In this document: piece by piece, positions 37,791 to 46,700 of the stretch
Layout of the letters: the number at the start of each line of letters is the position of its first letter
Position numbering within the stretch: position 1 is the first letter of the stretch
Assembly: GCF_900155595.1 (NCBI RefSeq)
Contig: NZ_FTPB01000004.1
Coordinates: forward strand, 434,001-498,000
DNA length: 64,000 bases
Direction: 5' to 3'
DNA from: Actinomyces mediterranea
GTDB lineage: Bacteria; Actinomycetota; Actinomycetes; Actinomycetales; Actinomycetaceae
Translations under genes and position numbers: made by a program
The notes under the pieces: model-generated
What the model was told of the DNA's origin: nothing
The model's input: the letters and a program-made list of their open reading frames with translations, nothing else
Databases searched by the model: none

Positions 37791-38729
37791 ATGCAGCAGC
37801 GCCAATGCGGTTCCAGTGGATTGCGGGTCTCCGATCTGGGCCTGGGAACCCTGACATGGGGCAGGGACACAGATCCAGTTGAAGCGAGCGACATGCTCAC
37901 CGCATTCGTCGATGTCGGCGGCACACTCGTCGAGGGCTCTCCGCTTCACGGCGACGGCAGGGCCCCCGATGTCATCGGCTCCGCCCTCGAACGCATCGGA
38001 CGCCATCGGGTCGTCCTCGCCTGGCGGGGCGCCTCCCGCCGAGAGCCGACCGGATCGTGGACTTCGACGGGCGCGCGCGGAGACATGCTCCGCTCTCTCG
38101 ATGACTCCCTCGCCCGCCTCGGCACCGACTACGTCGACCTGTGGCTCGCCGAATACGACCCCTCGGTGCCCCTTGAAGAGACCCTCAATACCCTTGAAGC
38201 GGCTCACCGGTCCGGCCGGGCCCTGTACATCGGACTATCACATTGGCCGATGTGGGAGAGTGCCGTCGCCCTGACGCGAGAGTTCCTCACAGGCGGGCCG
38301 ACGCCTGCAGCCGCCGAAATCGAGATGTCACTCTTATCTGCGGCCCAGTCCGCCACTTACCGGGAGAAGTTGCATGAACGGGGCGTCGGGATCCTCGCTC
38401 ATTCACCGCTGGCGGGTGGGGTTCTCACGGGGAAGTACAGGCATTCGACTCCCCCGGATTCACGTGCCGCATCGCCGCACATGGTGGCGACGGTGTTGCC
38501 CTTTTTCACCGACGACTACGCGGGGATTCTCGAAGCAGTCGTCCGAGCGGCGCAGGGCCTCGACCGCACGCCGATGGATATCGCCCTGTCCTGGGTGCGC
38601 GACCACGCGGACGTCTCCGCGACGATCATCGGTCCGCGCTCGCTGCGTCAGTTGGAGCAGCTCCTCGACACGGGTGCGCCGCTGCCCGATCCGATCCGCC
38701 AGGTGCTCGACGAGGTCGCAGTCCGTTGA
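37791..38729 (+). CDS. Aldo/keto reductase family protein lacking most catalytic residues
   Basis: The 312-residue protein has the AKR (beta/alpha)8 layout: GLRVSDLGLGTLTWGRD at the start, SLARLGTDYVDLWLAE, AHRSGRALYIGLSHW and IIGPRSLRQLEQLL at the NADPH site. The active-site tetrad is mostly gone. Asp41 is kept, but the Tyr position is Leu-His (PLHGDG), the Lys is Arg79 (VLAWRG) and the His is Glu121 (LWLAEYD). It may be a non-catalytic paralogue. TAGGCT lies six bases before the ATG, a leaderless promoter; an in-frame GTG at 37785 is the alternative start. Confidence 0.85.
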   Translation: MQQRQCGSSGLRVSDLGLGTLTWGRDTDPVEASDMLTAFVDVGGTLVEGSPLHGDGRAPDVIGSALERIGRHRVVLAWRGASRREPTGSWTSTGARGDMLRSLDDSLARLGTDYVDLWLAEYDPSVPLEETLNTLEAAHRSGRALYIGLSHWPMWESAVALTREFLTGGPTPAAAEIEMSLLSAAQSATYREKLHERGVGILAHSPLAGGVLTGKYRHSTPPDSRAASPHMVATVLPFFTDDYAGILEAVVRAAQGLDRTPMDIALSWVRDHADVSATIIGPRSLRQLEQLLDTGAPLPDPIRQVLDEVAVR

Positions 38730-38765
38730 TCGGGGCGCCCGATCGGCTTTCGCATCGTTGACACA

Positions 38766-38796
38766 GTGCGGGGGCCGACTGAGTCGGCCCCCGCAC
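38766..38796. terminator. Bidirectional hairpin terminator
   Basis: GTGCGGGGGCCGA (38766-38778) pairs with TCGGCCCCCGCAC (38784-38796) around a five-base loop. It lies between the convergent aldo/keto reductase-like gene and the acidic-protein gene and can serve both. Confidence 0.85.
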
Positions 38797-38815
38797 ACGG
38801 TCTCACAGTCGACGA

Positions 38816-39097
38816 TCAATCATCAACGTCAATGAAATCGTCATCATCGCCGTCGTCGTCATCCTCATCAAACTCGTCCTCGTCGTCGTCCATGTCATCG
38901 ACAAACATGTCGAAAGGGAGCTCGACGCCGAACTGGGTGAACAGCTCGTCGTCGTAGGTGAAGAAGGCGTCTCGCAGACGCTCTTCAGCGTGCTCCAGCG
39001 ACTCCTCATCGGCGTCCTCCCCCTGCCGGGCGATGACATAGTGCTCTTCGAAGGCTGAGATGAGACGCTCAAGGGCGTGACGCGGGTCGTGTGTCAT
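38816..39097 (-). CDS. Acidic small actinobacterial protein of unknown function
   Basis: The 93-residue protein begins MTHDPRHALERLISAFEEHY, has a helical first half, and ends in a ~35-residue Asp/Glu run (positions ~60-93). Proteins of this shape occur across Actinomycetales, sometimes named 'primosomal' or 'DNA primase' without evidence. I can assign no function. The acidic tail could bind a basic protein or nucleoprotein surface. It is a single gene with its own terminator, followed by the flavoprotein gene 34 bases upstream on the same strand. Confidence 0.75.
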   Translation of the reverse strand: MTHDPRHALERLISAFEEHYVIARQGEDADEESLEHAEERLRDAFFTYDDELFTQFGVELPFDMFVDDMDDDEDEFDEDDDDGDDDDFIDVDD

Positions 39098-39130
39098 GAC
39101 AGTGATCTTAGCGTGATGCGAGCGACACCA

Positions 39131-40228
39131 TCACGGCAGATTGAGTTGCGACCGGATAACAGAGACCATCAGGTCGGCGCCCTTGATCTCCCGGGTCTGG
39201 TCCGCGCCGACGATGCGGGTGACACCCTCAGAGTCGACGAGTTGTGAGGCTCCCATATTCGGCCCCAGCGGGAGGACCACCCATTCCTTGGTCGGCTCGT
39301 ACACAGCACTCGGGGCCTGTCCCGCGATCTGGGCGGAGATATTCGCAATGACGACGCGCGCCTGCTGGCGGGCGGCGTCGGCGCGCTTCGATTCGCGCAC
39401 ATCCGTTACATCGCCGACCGCGTAGGTCGTTTCGAAGCCCGTCACCTGTTGGGTGGAGTCGACTCGGATCGTCCCATCCGGATGCAGCATCGGCTCATAT
39501 TCGGTACCGGCGAGATAGCCCGAATTGGCGCGGGTGCCGTAGCACTGGAACCAGATGTCGCCTTCGATCTCCTCGCCGTTCATCGTCGTGACCTGGAAGT
39601 GGCCGAGTTCGCCGACGTTCTGCGGCGGCAGGAAGGCGAGCTCCGAACCGGTGACGACGCGAATGCCGAGTTCGTCGAGCTGCGAAGCGATCTCCTCGCG
39701 CAATTCCTCCGCATAGGACGGCGACGCCAACAGCGTGTCGCCCTTCTCAACGATCGTGATATCGAGGTCGGGGAAGGCATGAGCGAGCTCGCCTGTCAAT
39801 TCGAGACCAACTGTCCCGCCTCCGACGATCATCGCCGAGCGGGCGCCGCGCAGATTCTCGTGGAGCTGTTCGAGGCGCGCCTTGGAGACGAGGGACTTCG
39901 AGGAGGAGTATTTGGCCGGGAAGGGGTACGTCGATCCGGTCGCCAGGACCACGTAATCCGCGTCAATGGGGTCGCGCCCGTACACGTGGACGGTGGTCCC
40001 ATCGACTCGTGCGACGGTACCTTGAACGTGTTGCCCCCGGGTGAGGAGGTTGGAGTAGGGCATGAAGATTGCCTGCTCCCACACTTCGTCAACGGCCGCG
40101 CGAAGCGCCGCAGCATGGTGGACGAATTGGTCCTTCTGCTCCACGAGAACAACATCGGCAATGGGGTCGAGCCCCTTGGCGACAGTCACACCGCCGTAAC
40201 CGCCGCCAATGACAACAACACGAGTCAC
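39131..40228 (-). CDS. FAD-dependent NADH dehydrogenase/AIF-like oxidoreductase
   Basis: The 365-residue flavoprotein has two dinucleotide folds, FAD in VVVIGGGYGGVTVAKGL (residues 4-20) and NADH in AMIVGGGTVGLELTGELA (about 132-149), and the FAD-closing motif TYAVGDVTDV. It lacks a C-terminal membrane anchor typical of NDH-2 and looks closer to AIF/ferroptosis-suppressor-type quinone reductases. The likely reaction is NAD(P)H oxidation with a quinone acceptor at the membrane face. An AAGGAGAAG Shine-Dalgarno precedes the ATG. Confidence 0.85.
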   Translation of the reverse strand: MTRVVVIGGGYGGVTVAKGLDPIADVVLVEQKDQFVHHAAALRAAVDEVWEQAIFMPYSNLLTRGQHVQGTVARVDGTTVHVYGRDPIDADYVVLATGSTYPFPAKYSSSKSLVSKARLEQLHENLRGARSAMIVGGGTVGLELTGELAHAFPDLDITIVEKGDTLLASPSYAEELREEIASQLDELGIRVVTGSELAFLPPQNVGELGHFQVTTMNGEEIEGDIWFQCYGTRANSGYLAGTEYEPMLHPDGTIRVDSTQQVTGFETTYAVGDVTDVRESKRADAARQQARVVIANISAQIAGQAPSAVYEPTKEWVVLPLGPNMGASQLVDSEGVTRIVGADQTREIKGADLMVSVIRSQLNLP

Positions 40229-40301
40229 ATTCTTCTCCTTCGAGGTGATGCGCCTATTGTGTCAAAGACGCGCCCGTCGCGCGCGGCACACTCGTCAAGC
40301 T

Positions 40302-41342
40302 TCAGGTGTCGGATCCCATACCGAGTGCGCGCCGGACATTCGGCGCGAAGAAGTCCGGTCCCTTGAGCACCTTGCCGTCCTCGCGGAGCCTGACGGTGCC
40401 GTCAGGCATGAGCTTGGACAGATTCGACGCCTGAACCTCCGCCAGGACCCGATCCAGGTCGATCCCGGACTCGATCGCCATGCCGTAGATCACATAGACG
40501 AGATCGGCGAGAGCGTCGGCGGTCTCCACGATGTCGCGCGTCCGATCGTCCTGAGCGACCGCCTGCACAATCGCGCTTTCAATGATGTGGCGGGCGTGAG
40601 CACCGTAGACGGCACCCATCAGCTCGGAGAACTCTTCGCCGATGAGCGACATCCTCATATCGAGCCGCTCATAGTCGATCGTCGGAGCGGCGGCCCCACC
40701 CAGGCGGATCGGCATCGAGTAGGTCCGGTGGAATTGCTCGACAAGGGCCTGCGGCTTCGAGGGGTCGAGGGCGGGGCCGTGTCCGGCACACGGCCCGTCC
40801 CACGGGGTCGCGGGTTCCATGGGGTCGCTCTTGACGAGTCCCGCCTTCCACATATCGCCCTCGTCGAAACGCCTTTCGATGCCCTCGCGCCTGAATCCGC
40901 AACGCCACACAGGCTTCCACGACCCCCAATTGCCCACGTGGGCGTACCATTCGATCCGCGTTGCGCCGAGACGCTCGAAGGCGGTTGAGGCGGCGAGGCG
41001 GACGGCCTCGCTCATCAGCCCCTCACCCCAGCGCTTCGTAGCCGTCCAATAGCCGATCTCGAAGCACCCGGCCTTGCGATTGAGCGCAGTGAGGCTGATC
41101 GCAGCGACCATTCTCCCGTCCTGTCGGTCGATGATGGCCCAGTCGGGGCTCCCCGAGCGCCAATTACCCTCAGAGGCTCCGGTCCACTGTTGCGCCATCT
41201 CCATCGAGTAGGGGAAGGGGATGGTCGTCGTCTTCGAAATCGCAGGATCTTGAAGGATCTCATAAACGTCGACGGCGTGCTCGGGGCCGACGGGAATGAG
41301 GGCGATGCGCTCGCCCTCGACTGTGAAGGGTTCGGTGCTCAT
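40302..41342 (-). CDS. GNAT acetyltransferase fused to an all-alpha NTP pyrophosphohydrolase domain
   Basis: Residues 1-185 are a RimJ/RimL-type GNAT domain (IEWYAHVGNWGSWKPVWRCGFRREG is its characteristic C-terminal part). Residues 215-346 are an all-alpha NTP-PPase of the MazG/DR2231-PRA-PH kind, with the metal motifs LIGEEFSELMGAVYG and DALADLVYVIYG. I start at ATG 41340-41342, overlapping the frnE stop as ATGA. Such a fusion could couple acetylation of a small molecule or protein with clearance of a modified nucleotide; the substrate is unknown. The longer frame upstream lies in the frnE gene. Confidence 0.8.
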   Translation of the reverse strand: MSTEPFTVEGERIALIPVGPEHAVDVYEILQDPAISKTTTIPFPYSMEMAQQWTGASEGNWRSGSPDWAIIDRQDGRMVAAISLTALNRKAGCFEIGYWTATKRWGEGLMSEAVRLAASTAFERLGATRIEWYAHVGNWGSWKPVWRCGFRREGIERRFDEGDMWKAGLVKSDPMEPATPWDGPCAGHGPALDPSKPQALVEQFHRTYSMPIRLGGAAAPTIDYERLDMRMSLIGEEFSELMGAVYGAHARHIIESAIVQAVAQDDRTRDIVETADALADLVYVIYGMAIESGIDLDRVLAEVQASNLSKLMPDGTVRLREDGKVLKGPDFFAPNVRRALGMGSDT

Positions 41343-42025
41343 GAGGGCTCCTTCGCGGTGGCGCTCCAGGCTCCTGCGAGGATGTTCCCCATCGCAGTGA
41401 GGCTCTGATGGTTCTGGACGACGAGTCGGCGGTCGAAGAGATAGGTGGGGACGAGGTCGATGCCCATCTGGATGCCGATCTGATAATCGGAGAAGACCTG
41501 GGCCGCCCATCGCTCATCGGCAAGAGCGGCGACTGCCTGTTCGACAGGCATCCCGATGTTCTGCGCACAGCCGATGCACACATCCGGGTCTGACACGTCG
41601 AACCCCGTTTCGAAGTAGGCGCGCCCGAGGGCCTCGGCGACCCTGAGCTGAGTCGTATCGGCTCCGGTGACCGTGTCGCATTCGAGGTCGAATTCGTGGG
41701 CGGCGGCGATGACGCGGTGGGCGTTCGATGTTGGCGCGACGATTGCGTGATCGAAGTCGAAGGCGACTCCTTCTTGGCTCCCCAGAGCAATGAGCCTTTC
41801 ATCGGCGGTCACCGCCTCGTCGAGGGTCATCCCCGCTTCTTCGATGAGGTAGACGCGCCGTGGCGCGTCGTCGAGCACCTCGTCGAGTTCGGGGTCAAGG
41901 AAGTAAGCGTGCAGGCTCACCTCGATTTCGTCGCGGTGGTCGAAGGCTGCGAGGGCGGAGCGCAGATGCCGCAGGCCGAGGTAGCACCACGGGCAGGCGA
42001 CATCGCTCCACACGTCGATATGCAT
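41339..42025 (-). CDS. FrnE-like DsbA-family thioredoxin-fold oxidoreductase
   Basis: The 228-residue cytoplasmic protein is a DsbA-family (FrnE/2-hydroxychromene isomerase superfamily) enzyme. The active site CPWC lies at residues 11-14 (DVWSDVACPWCYLG), and the cis-proline loop region VPTYLFDRRLVVQNHQS is present; a second CxxC, CIGC, occurs near residue 150, as in FrnE. There is no signal peptide. It is the upstream partner of the GNAT fusion. Confidence 0.88.
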   Translation of the reverse strand: MHIDVWSDVACPWCYLGLRHLRSALAAFDHRDEIEVSLHAYFLDPELDEVLDDAPRRVYLIEEAGMTLDEAVTADERLIALGSQEGVAFDFDHAIVAPTSNAHRVIAAAHEFDLECDTVTGADTTQLRVAEALGRAYFETGFDVSDPDVCIGCAQNIGMPVEQAVAALADERWAAQVFSDYQIGIQMGIDLVPTYLFDRRLVVQNHQSLTAMGNILAGAWSATAKEPS

Positions 42026-42047
42026 GACCCGGCCCTTCCTCTATGAC

Positions 42048-42078
42048 AAAACCCCGGAGCCGACAAGCTCCGGGGTTT
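42048..42078 (-). terminator. Terminator of tRNA-Leu
   Basis: AAACCCCGGAGC (42049-42060) pairs with GCTCCGGGGTTT (42067-42078) around CGACAA. On the minus strand it follows the tRNA by seven bases and ends in TTTT, a classical intrinsic terminator. Confidence 0.9.
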
Positions 42079-42084
42079 CCCTTG

Positions 42085-42170
42085 TGCGCGGAGGGGGACT
42101 TGAACCCCCACCCTCTGAAGCGAGGACTAGCACCTCAAGCTAGCGCGTCTGCCTATTCCGCCACCCGCGC
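42085..42170 (-). tRNA. tRNA-Leu (anticodon GAG)
   Basis: The minus strand folds as a class II tRNA: acceptor GCGCGGG / TCCGCGC (one G-U), anticodon stem CTAGC with loop TTGAGGT giving anticodon GAG, a variable arm CCTC-N6-GAGG, and a T arm GGGGG-TTCAAGT-CCCCC. A73 is the discriminator base and CCA is not encoded. It reads CUC/CUU leucine codons and sits between frnE and the marR gene. Confidence 0.96.
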
Positions 42171-42316
42171 AGGTGACTCGTTCCCGTCGAACGATTCCGC
42201 TCGCGTCGAACGAGGAAGACTGTAGCACGAGTGCACTGGTGCGCACCAAATCGAATGCCCTCGACCAGATGCGCCCACGGACTCGGCGTTTGAGGGCGCG
42301 CGAATCCGCGTGTGGG
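42171..42316. other. Intergenic region upstream of tRNA-Leu
   Basis: On the minus strand it holds a possible tRNA promoter with TACAGT as -10 (complement of about 42219-42224). A perfect 12-base palindrome TGGTGCGCACCA (42237-42248) lies over the -35 region. Two copies of CGTCGAACGA (42186-42195, 42207-42216) form a short direct repeat. I see no ORF. Confidence 0.4.
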
Positions 42317-42835
42317 TCACAAGAAGGAGGAGTCGACGAGGGCCTCAGTATTCACCCGCGTGCGGGACTCGAGGGTGGCGAAGACGGAGACGAGCTGGTC
42401 GATCTCCTCATCTGACATGTCGTCGAGGAGGTACTGGCGGATGATCGTCTGATGGAGTTGCGTCGCCGCCTGGATCGCCTTCTCCCCCTGTGGTGTCAGG
42501 CATGCTTCGAAGCCTCTGCGGTCGAATTGAGAGGGGACTTTTTCAACGAGTCCATCCCGCACGAGATTCGTGATGAGGTATGTCACCCGCGATGGCGAGA
42601 ATACGACGCGCTCAGCGATCTCCCCCATGCGCTGGGTATGACTGGGAGCCTCCCACAGCGACAGGAGGATGTTGTAGTCGGACAAGGACAGCCCGAAGTT
42701 GTGCTTGAGCTGTTTTTCGAGGATTCCGTTGACTCTTCCCGAGGTATCGAAGAACCCTTTCCAGGCGCGCGCAATCATCTGTTCACGATTGACGGGAGCC
42801 ACAGTTTCTGCCTGGTTCGCATTATCGGACGCCAT
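42317..42835 (-). CDS. MarR-family transcriptional regulator
   Basis: The 172-residue protein has the winged-helix core (LKHNFGLSLSDYNILLSLWEA, then RMGEIAERVVFSPSRVTYLI and GLVEKVPSQFDRRGFEACLT, the wing with the conserved Asp-Arg-Arg) flanked by dimerisation helices. MarR proteins usually repress efflux, detoxification or redox genes and themselves. A dyad lies 62 bases upstream. Its neighbours (tRNA and, across 220 bases, the divergent HAD gene) do not reveal a target. Confidence 0.93.
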   Translation of the reverse strand: MASDNANQAETVAPVNREQMIARAWKGFFDTSGRVNGILEKQLKHNFGLSLSDYNILLSLWEAPSHTQRMGEIAERVVFSPSRVTYLITNLVRDGLVEKVPSQFDRRGFEACLTPQGEKAIQAATQLHQTIIRQYLLDDMSDEEIDQLVSVFATLESRTRVNTEALVDSSFL

Positions 42836-43055
42836 TATGTCTCACAGCCGTCGTCGGTTGATTCTTAAAAAGGAAGAATACACAGTAATCATCATACGAT
42901 AGTTATCGAATCATCTATCAGACAGTTTTGTACGAATGTCGAATGGAAGGTGGAGGATGTGCACCTCATCTCCATTGCCTGCCCGGCTTCGACCGCTGAC
43001 AGGGGGATGAGATCATGACATCAATTCCAGATATATGCGAGAGGCGGCATGACAC
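42836..43055. promoter_or_regulatory. AT-rich intergenic region between marR and the HAD gene
   Basis: This 220-base gap between divergent genes is noticeably AT-richer than its surroundings. It contains the inverted repeats TTCTT-N7-AAGAA (42862-42878) and CGATA-GT-TATCG (42897-42908). These are plausible MarR operators controlling marR and possibly the HAD gene. No ORF is evident. Confidence 0.5.
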
Positions 43056-43709
43056 GTGTCTTCCACCGGTGAATGGACCTGCATTCTTTTCGATGTCGAC
43101 GGGACGCTGGTCGATTCTGCACCCCAGGTGACGAGGGCGTTCAAAGAGGCCCTCGTCTCCATCGGCGAACCCTGCCCGACAGATGATCGCCTGCGCCGCT
43201 ACGTCGGCCCGCCGCTGTGGTGGTCCTTTTCAGACCTGGGGTACGAGGGCGATCTCCTGACCGAACTCGTCGAGACCTACCGGCGGATCTACCACCGCTC
43301 TTTCCTCGAGCCCCTCCCCTTTCCCGGTATCGGCGAGCTTCTCCACGGCCTGCACGCCAACTCGGTGCCCTTGGCGACTGCAACATCGAAACAGCTGTAC
43401 ATGGCGCGCGAGCAGCTCGACCATCTGGGGCTCCTCCCCTGCTTCGATGTCGTCGCCGGGGCGACCCCCGGTCCGGGGTCGACGAAGGCGACGGTCATCG
43501 CTGATGCGCTCGCCCAGCTCGAAGCGCTCGGACACGATGTCTCCCGCCCCGTATTAGTCGGCGATTCGATCTGGGACGTCCAGGGCGGAGCAGAAGCCGG
43601 AATCGAGGTGATCGGCGTGACGTGGGGGTATTCATTCCCCGGAGACCTCGATTCCTGTGTCCGCGTCGTCGACGCCCCGCACGAGCTCCGCCGTCTCGTC
43701 GCAGGCTGA
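43056..43709 (+). CDS. HAD-superfamily hydrolase, phosphoglycolate-phosphatase-like
   Basis: The 217-residue enzyme has all four HAD motifs: FDVDGTLVDSAP (nucleophile Asp), the Thr/Ser of LATATSKQ, the Lys in PGSTKATVIADAL and the paired acids in VLVGDSIWDVQGG. The cap is of the Gph/PGP type. It starts at GTG 43056, with GAGAGGCGG upstream. It dephosphorylates a small phosphorylated metabolite, most likely phosphoglycolate or a nucleotide. Confidence 0.9.
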   Translation: MSSTGEWTCILFDVDGTLVDSAPQVTRAFKEALVSIGEPCPTDDRLRRYVGPPLWWSFSDLGYEGDLLTELVETYRRIYHRSFLEPLPFPGIGELLHGLHANSVPLATATSKQLYMAREQLDHLGLLPCFDVVAGATPGPGSTKATVIADALAQLEALGHDVSRPVLVGDSIWDVQGGAEAGIEVIGVTWGYSFPGDLDSCVRVVDAPHELRRLVAG

Positions 43710-43729
43710 AACACCTGCAGACGCAGCAT

Positions 43730-46700
43730 TCAGCGAAAGTCTCGCGAGCTCACACCGACGGGGAGGCGCAGCGGCCTCATCCAATAGCCGACGATATTGA
43801 CGGCCCCGTCGCAGTACTCGACTCTTCCGCGCATCTCCACCGCCTGCGATTCGAGGGCGACTCTCCCATTGGCATCCCACATCCCGCGCGAGCAGCTGAC
43901 ATTGATGAGTCCGGTCTCGTCCTCGAGGGAGAGGAATGTCGTCCCCCCGGCGGCGGGAGGGCGCTGACGATGGGTAATGATCCCGGCGACTGAAACGATC
44001 CGCCCGGCCTCCTCCCCGCCGATCTCCCCCACAGCCCTAACCCCCCGAGTGCGAAGATTCGCGCGGAGGAACTCCATGGGGTGAGCAGATACCGACGCCC
44101 CCGATGCCTCGTAGTCCGCCTTCAGAATGTCGATATCCGTCATCACCGGCAATTGCGGCGTCTCGGGAGCGAGTTGCAGCCCCGGCAGAAAAGGCTGGCC
44201 CCAGTCCTCTTGCCCGATCGCGCCCGCCGCCCACAGGCCCTGTCTGCGCCCGATGCGAAGGGAGGCCAGAGCACCGGATTTGGCCAATCTTTCAAGCTGC
44301 GATGCGGACAGCTCCGCCCTCACGGCCAAATCGTCAAGGGATCGAAAAGGGCCATCGGCTCGGGCTGCGACGATGCGCGGGACCGCCTCCCCGAGGCCGC
44401 GAATCTGCTTCAATCCGAGGCGCACCCTCAAGCGGGGATTCACATCGAGTGAGACACCGCTCGCGCGAGGGGCCTCCTCCGAGCCCTCAGCCTCTTCCAC
44501 TGAGGCGTCGGCTAATGATGAAGACACATCCGGGCCCGCAACCGCGACTCCGTGGCGGCGCGCATCGTGGATCAGTGACGCTGGGGAACAGAAACCCATG
44601 GGCTGGGCCGCGAGGATCGCCGCATAGAAGTGCTCCGGGTGGTGGACTTTGAGCCAGGCGGAGGCATAGACGATATGCGCGAAGGAAAAGGCGTGGGACT
44701 CGGGGAATCCGAAGTCCGCAAACCCTCTGAGCTGCTCGAATATCTGTTGACGCTCCTTCGGGCCGACGCCGCGTTCCTCCATTCCGGCCATGAACGCCGG
44801 GCGCAGCTCCTCCATTCGATCGATGGACCTCTTCGATCCCATGGCCCGGCGCAGCTGATCGGCCTGAGCAGGGGTAAAGCCCGCGACGTCAATCGCGATC
44901 TGCATGAGCTGCTCCTGGAAGAGGGGGACCCCGAGAGTCTTCTCCAGGGCCGGTTTCATCAGCGGATGCAGATAGGTCACCTCTTCTCGGCCCCGTCGGC
45001 GTCGCAGGTAAGGGTTGACCGCATGTCCTTGAATGGGACCCGGCCTGATAAGGGCCACCTCGACGACGATGTCGTAGAAGCATCGCGGGGCCATGCGCGG
45101 GAGGGTATTCATCTGCGCGCGGGATTCGACTTGGAAGACTCCGACGGTGTCCGCTGCACTGAGGAGATCGTAGACGCGCGGATCCTCTTGTGGGAGGTTG
45201 TGCAACCCGAGGGGCTTCGAGTTGCGTCCCCGTTCCCCCTCGAGCACGAGTTCGTCGAAAGCGATGCGCAGAGCGGTCAGCATCCCCAATCCGAGGAGAT
45301 CGAATTTCACAAGCCCCGCATCCGCGCAATCGTCTTTGTCCCATTGCACAACAGAGCGCCCCTCCTTCGCCGCCCACACGACGGGGCAGATCCTGGAGAC
45401 GGGGCGGCGGGTCAGCACCATCCCCCCTGAGTGGATCCCCATATGCCGGGGAAGACGGACCAGCGAGTTCGCAACGCTCCCCACGAGCGCGGGGATCTCA
45501 TCGCGCTGATTCCCCCCTCTCCCCTTCGTCCATGCCGCAGCAGTGGCGGAGTCGTATCCGAGTGCGCGGGCGGCGTCCCGGATCGCCGAGCGGGGGCGGT
45601 AGGTGATGACGGTGGCAACCTGGGCCGCGCACTCGCGCCCATAGCGCTCGTAGACATGTTGGATGACTTCTTCCCGGCGCCCCGCCTCGATGTCGATATC
45701 GATATCGGGCGGGCCTGATCTGTTCGTCGATAAGAAGCGTTCGAAGAGAAGACGGTGTCTGACCGCGTCGACGGCGGTGATGCCCAGGCTGAAGCAAACG
45801 GCAGAGTTCGCCGCAGATCCACGACCCTGGCAGAGTATCCCCCGCTCCTGGCAGAAATCGACGATCTCCTTGACGATGAGGAAGTATCCGGGGAAATCGA
45901 GGGTGCAGATGATGTCGAGCTCGCGGTCGATGGTCTCCCAGGCGCGCGGATGCTCCTCTCGGCTCCCGTAGCGCTCTCGAGCGCCCCGGTGAGCGAGTTC
46001 TGTGAGCCATGAGCCGGGGGTGTGCCCATCGGGAACGCGTGTTGTGGGCAACCCGGGCGCTAAGAGTCTGAGGTCGAATGCGGTCTCGCGGGCGATTTCG
46101 GCGCTCGCGGCGACGGCGCGGGGGTGGCGCGAATGGATCTGGAGCATTTCAGCGCCGGCGCGTAAGAAGCTGCGCAGCGCGGATGAATGGGGTTCCGCCT
46201 CGGTGAGGCTCACTCCCAGGCGGGTCGCTGCGAGGACGTCCCCGACGGCGTGGGAGCGTGGTGTTGCACATCGCACCGCTCCAGTGGCGATGAGCGGCAA
46301 GCTCCTCTCATCTGCGAGGAGGCAGAGGGCATCGGCGAGTTCTGGGGGATCCGCAGGGCCGAGGGCGCTTTCAATGACGAGGTGGTCCTCCCCGAAGGCA
46401 TCAATGAGCCCGTCGCGGGCCCTCCTAGCGAGGTCGATCCCCCCTGCGTCAAGCGCTCTGCGCACGATTCCGCGGGCGGTTCCCGTCATGACGAGCCAGT
46501 CCCCGCATTCATCGGCGAGGGCCTCGAGGGTGTGGGCGGCGCTGCGCCGCCCCGGTCTCGACAGGGCGTGGGAGCTCATCGCGTGGCAAAGGGCCTCATA
46601 TCCGGCCGGGGATGCGGCGAGGATCGGGAGGCGGATCCCGGGGTCCTCCGCGCCCTGCGCGAGCCCCCAGCCCGGGCGGGTCGTGTCATCTGCGAGGAAG

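Noticed and set aside
42186-42216. Two GTCGAACGA copies considered as a LexA box or CRISPR start
   Set aside because: They are direct repeats of a half site without GTTCGA at the required spacing; no repeat-spacer array follows.
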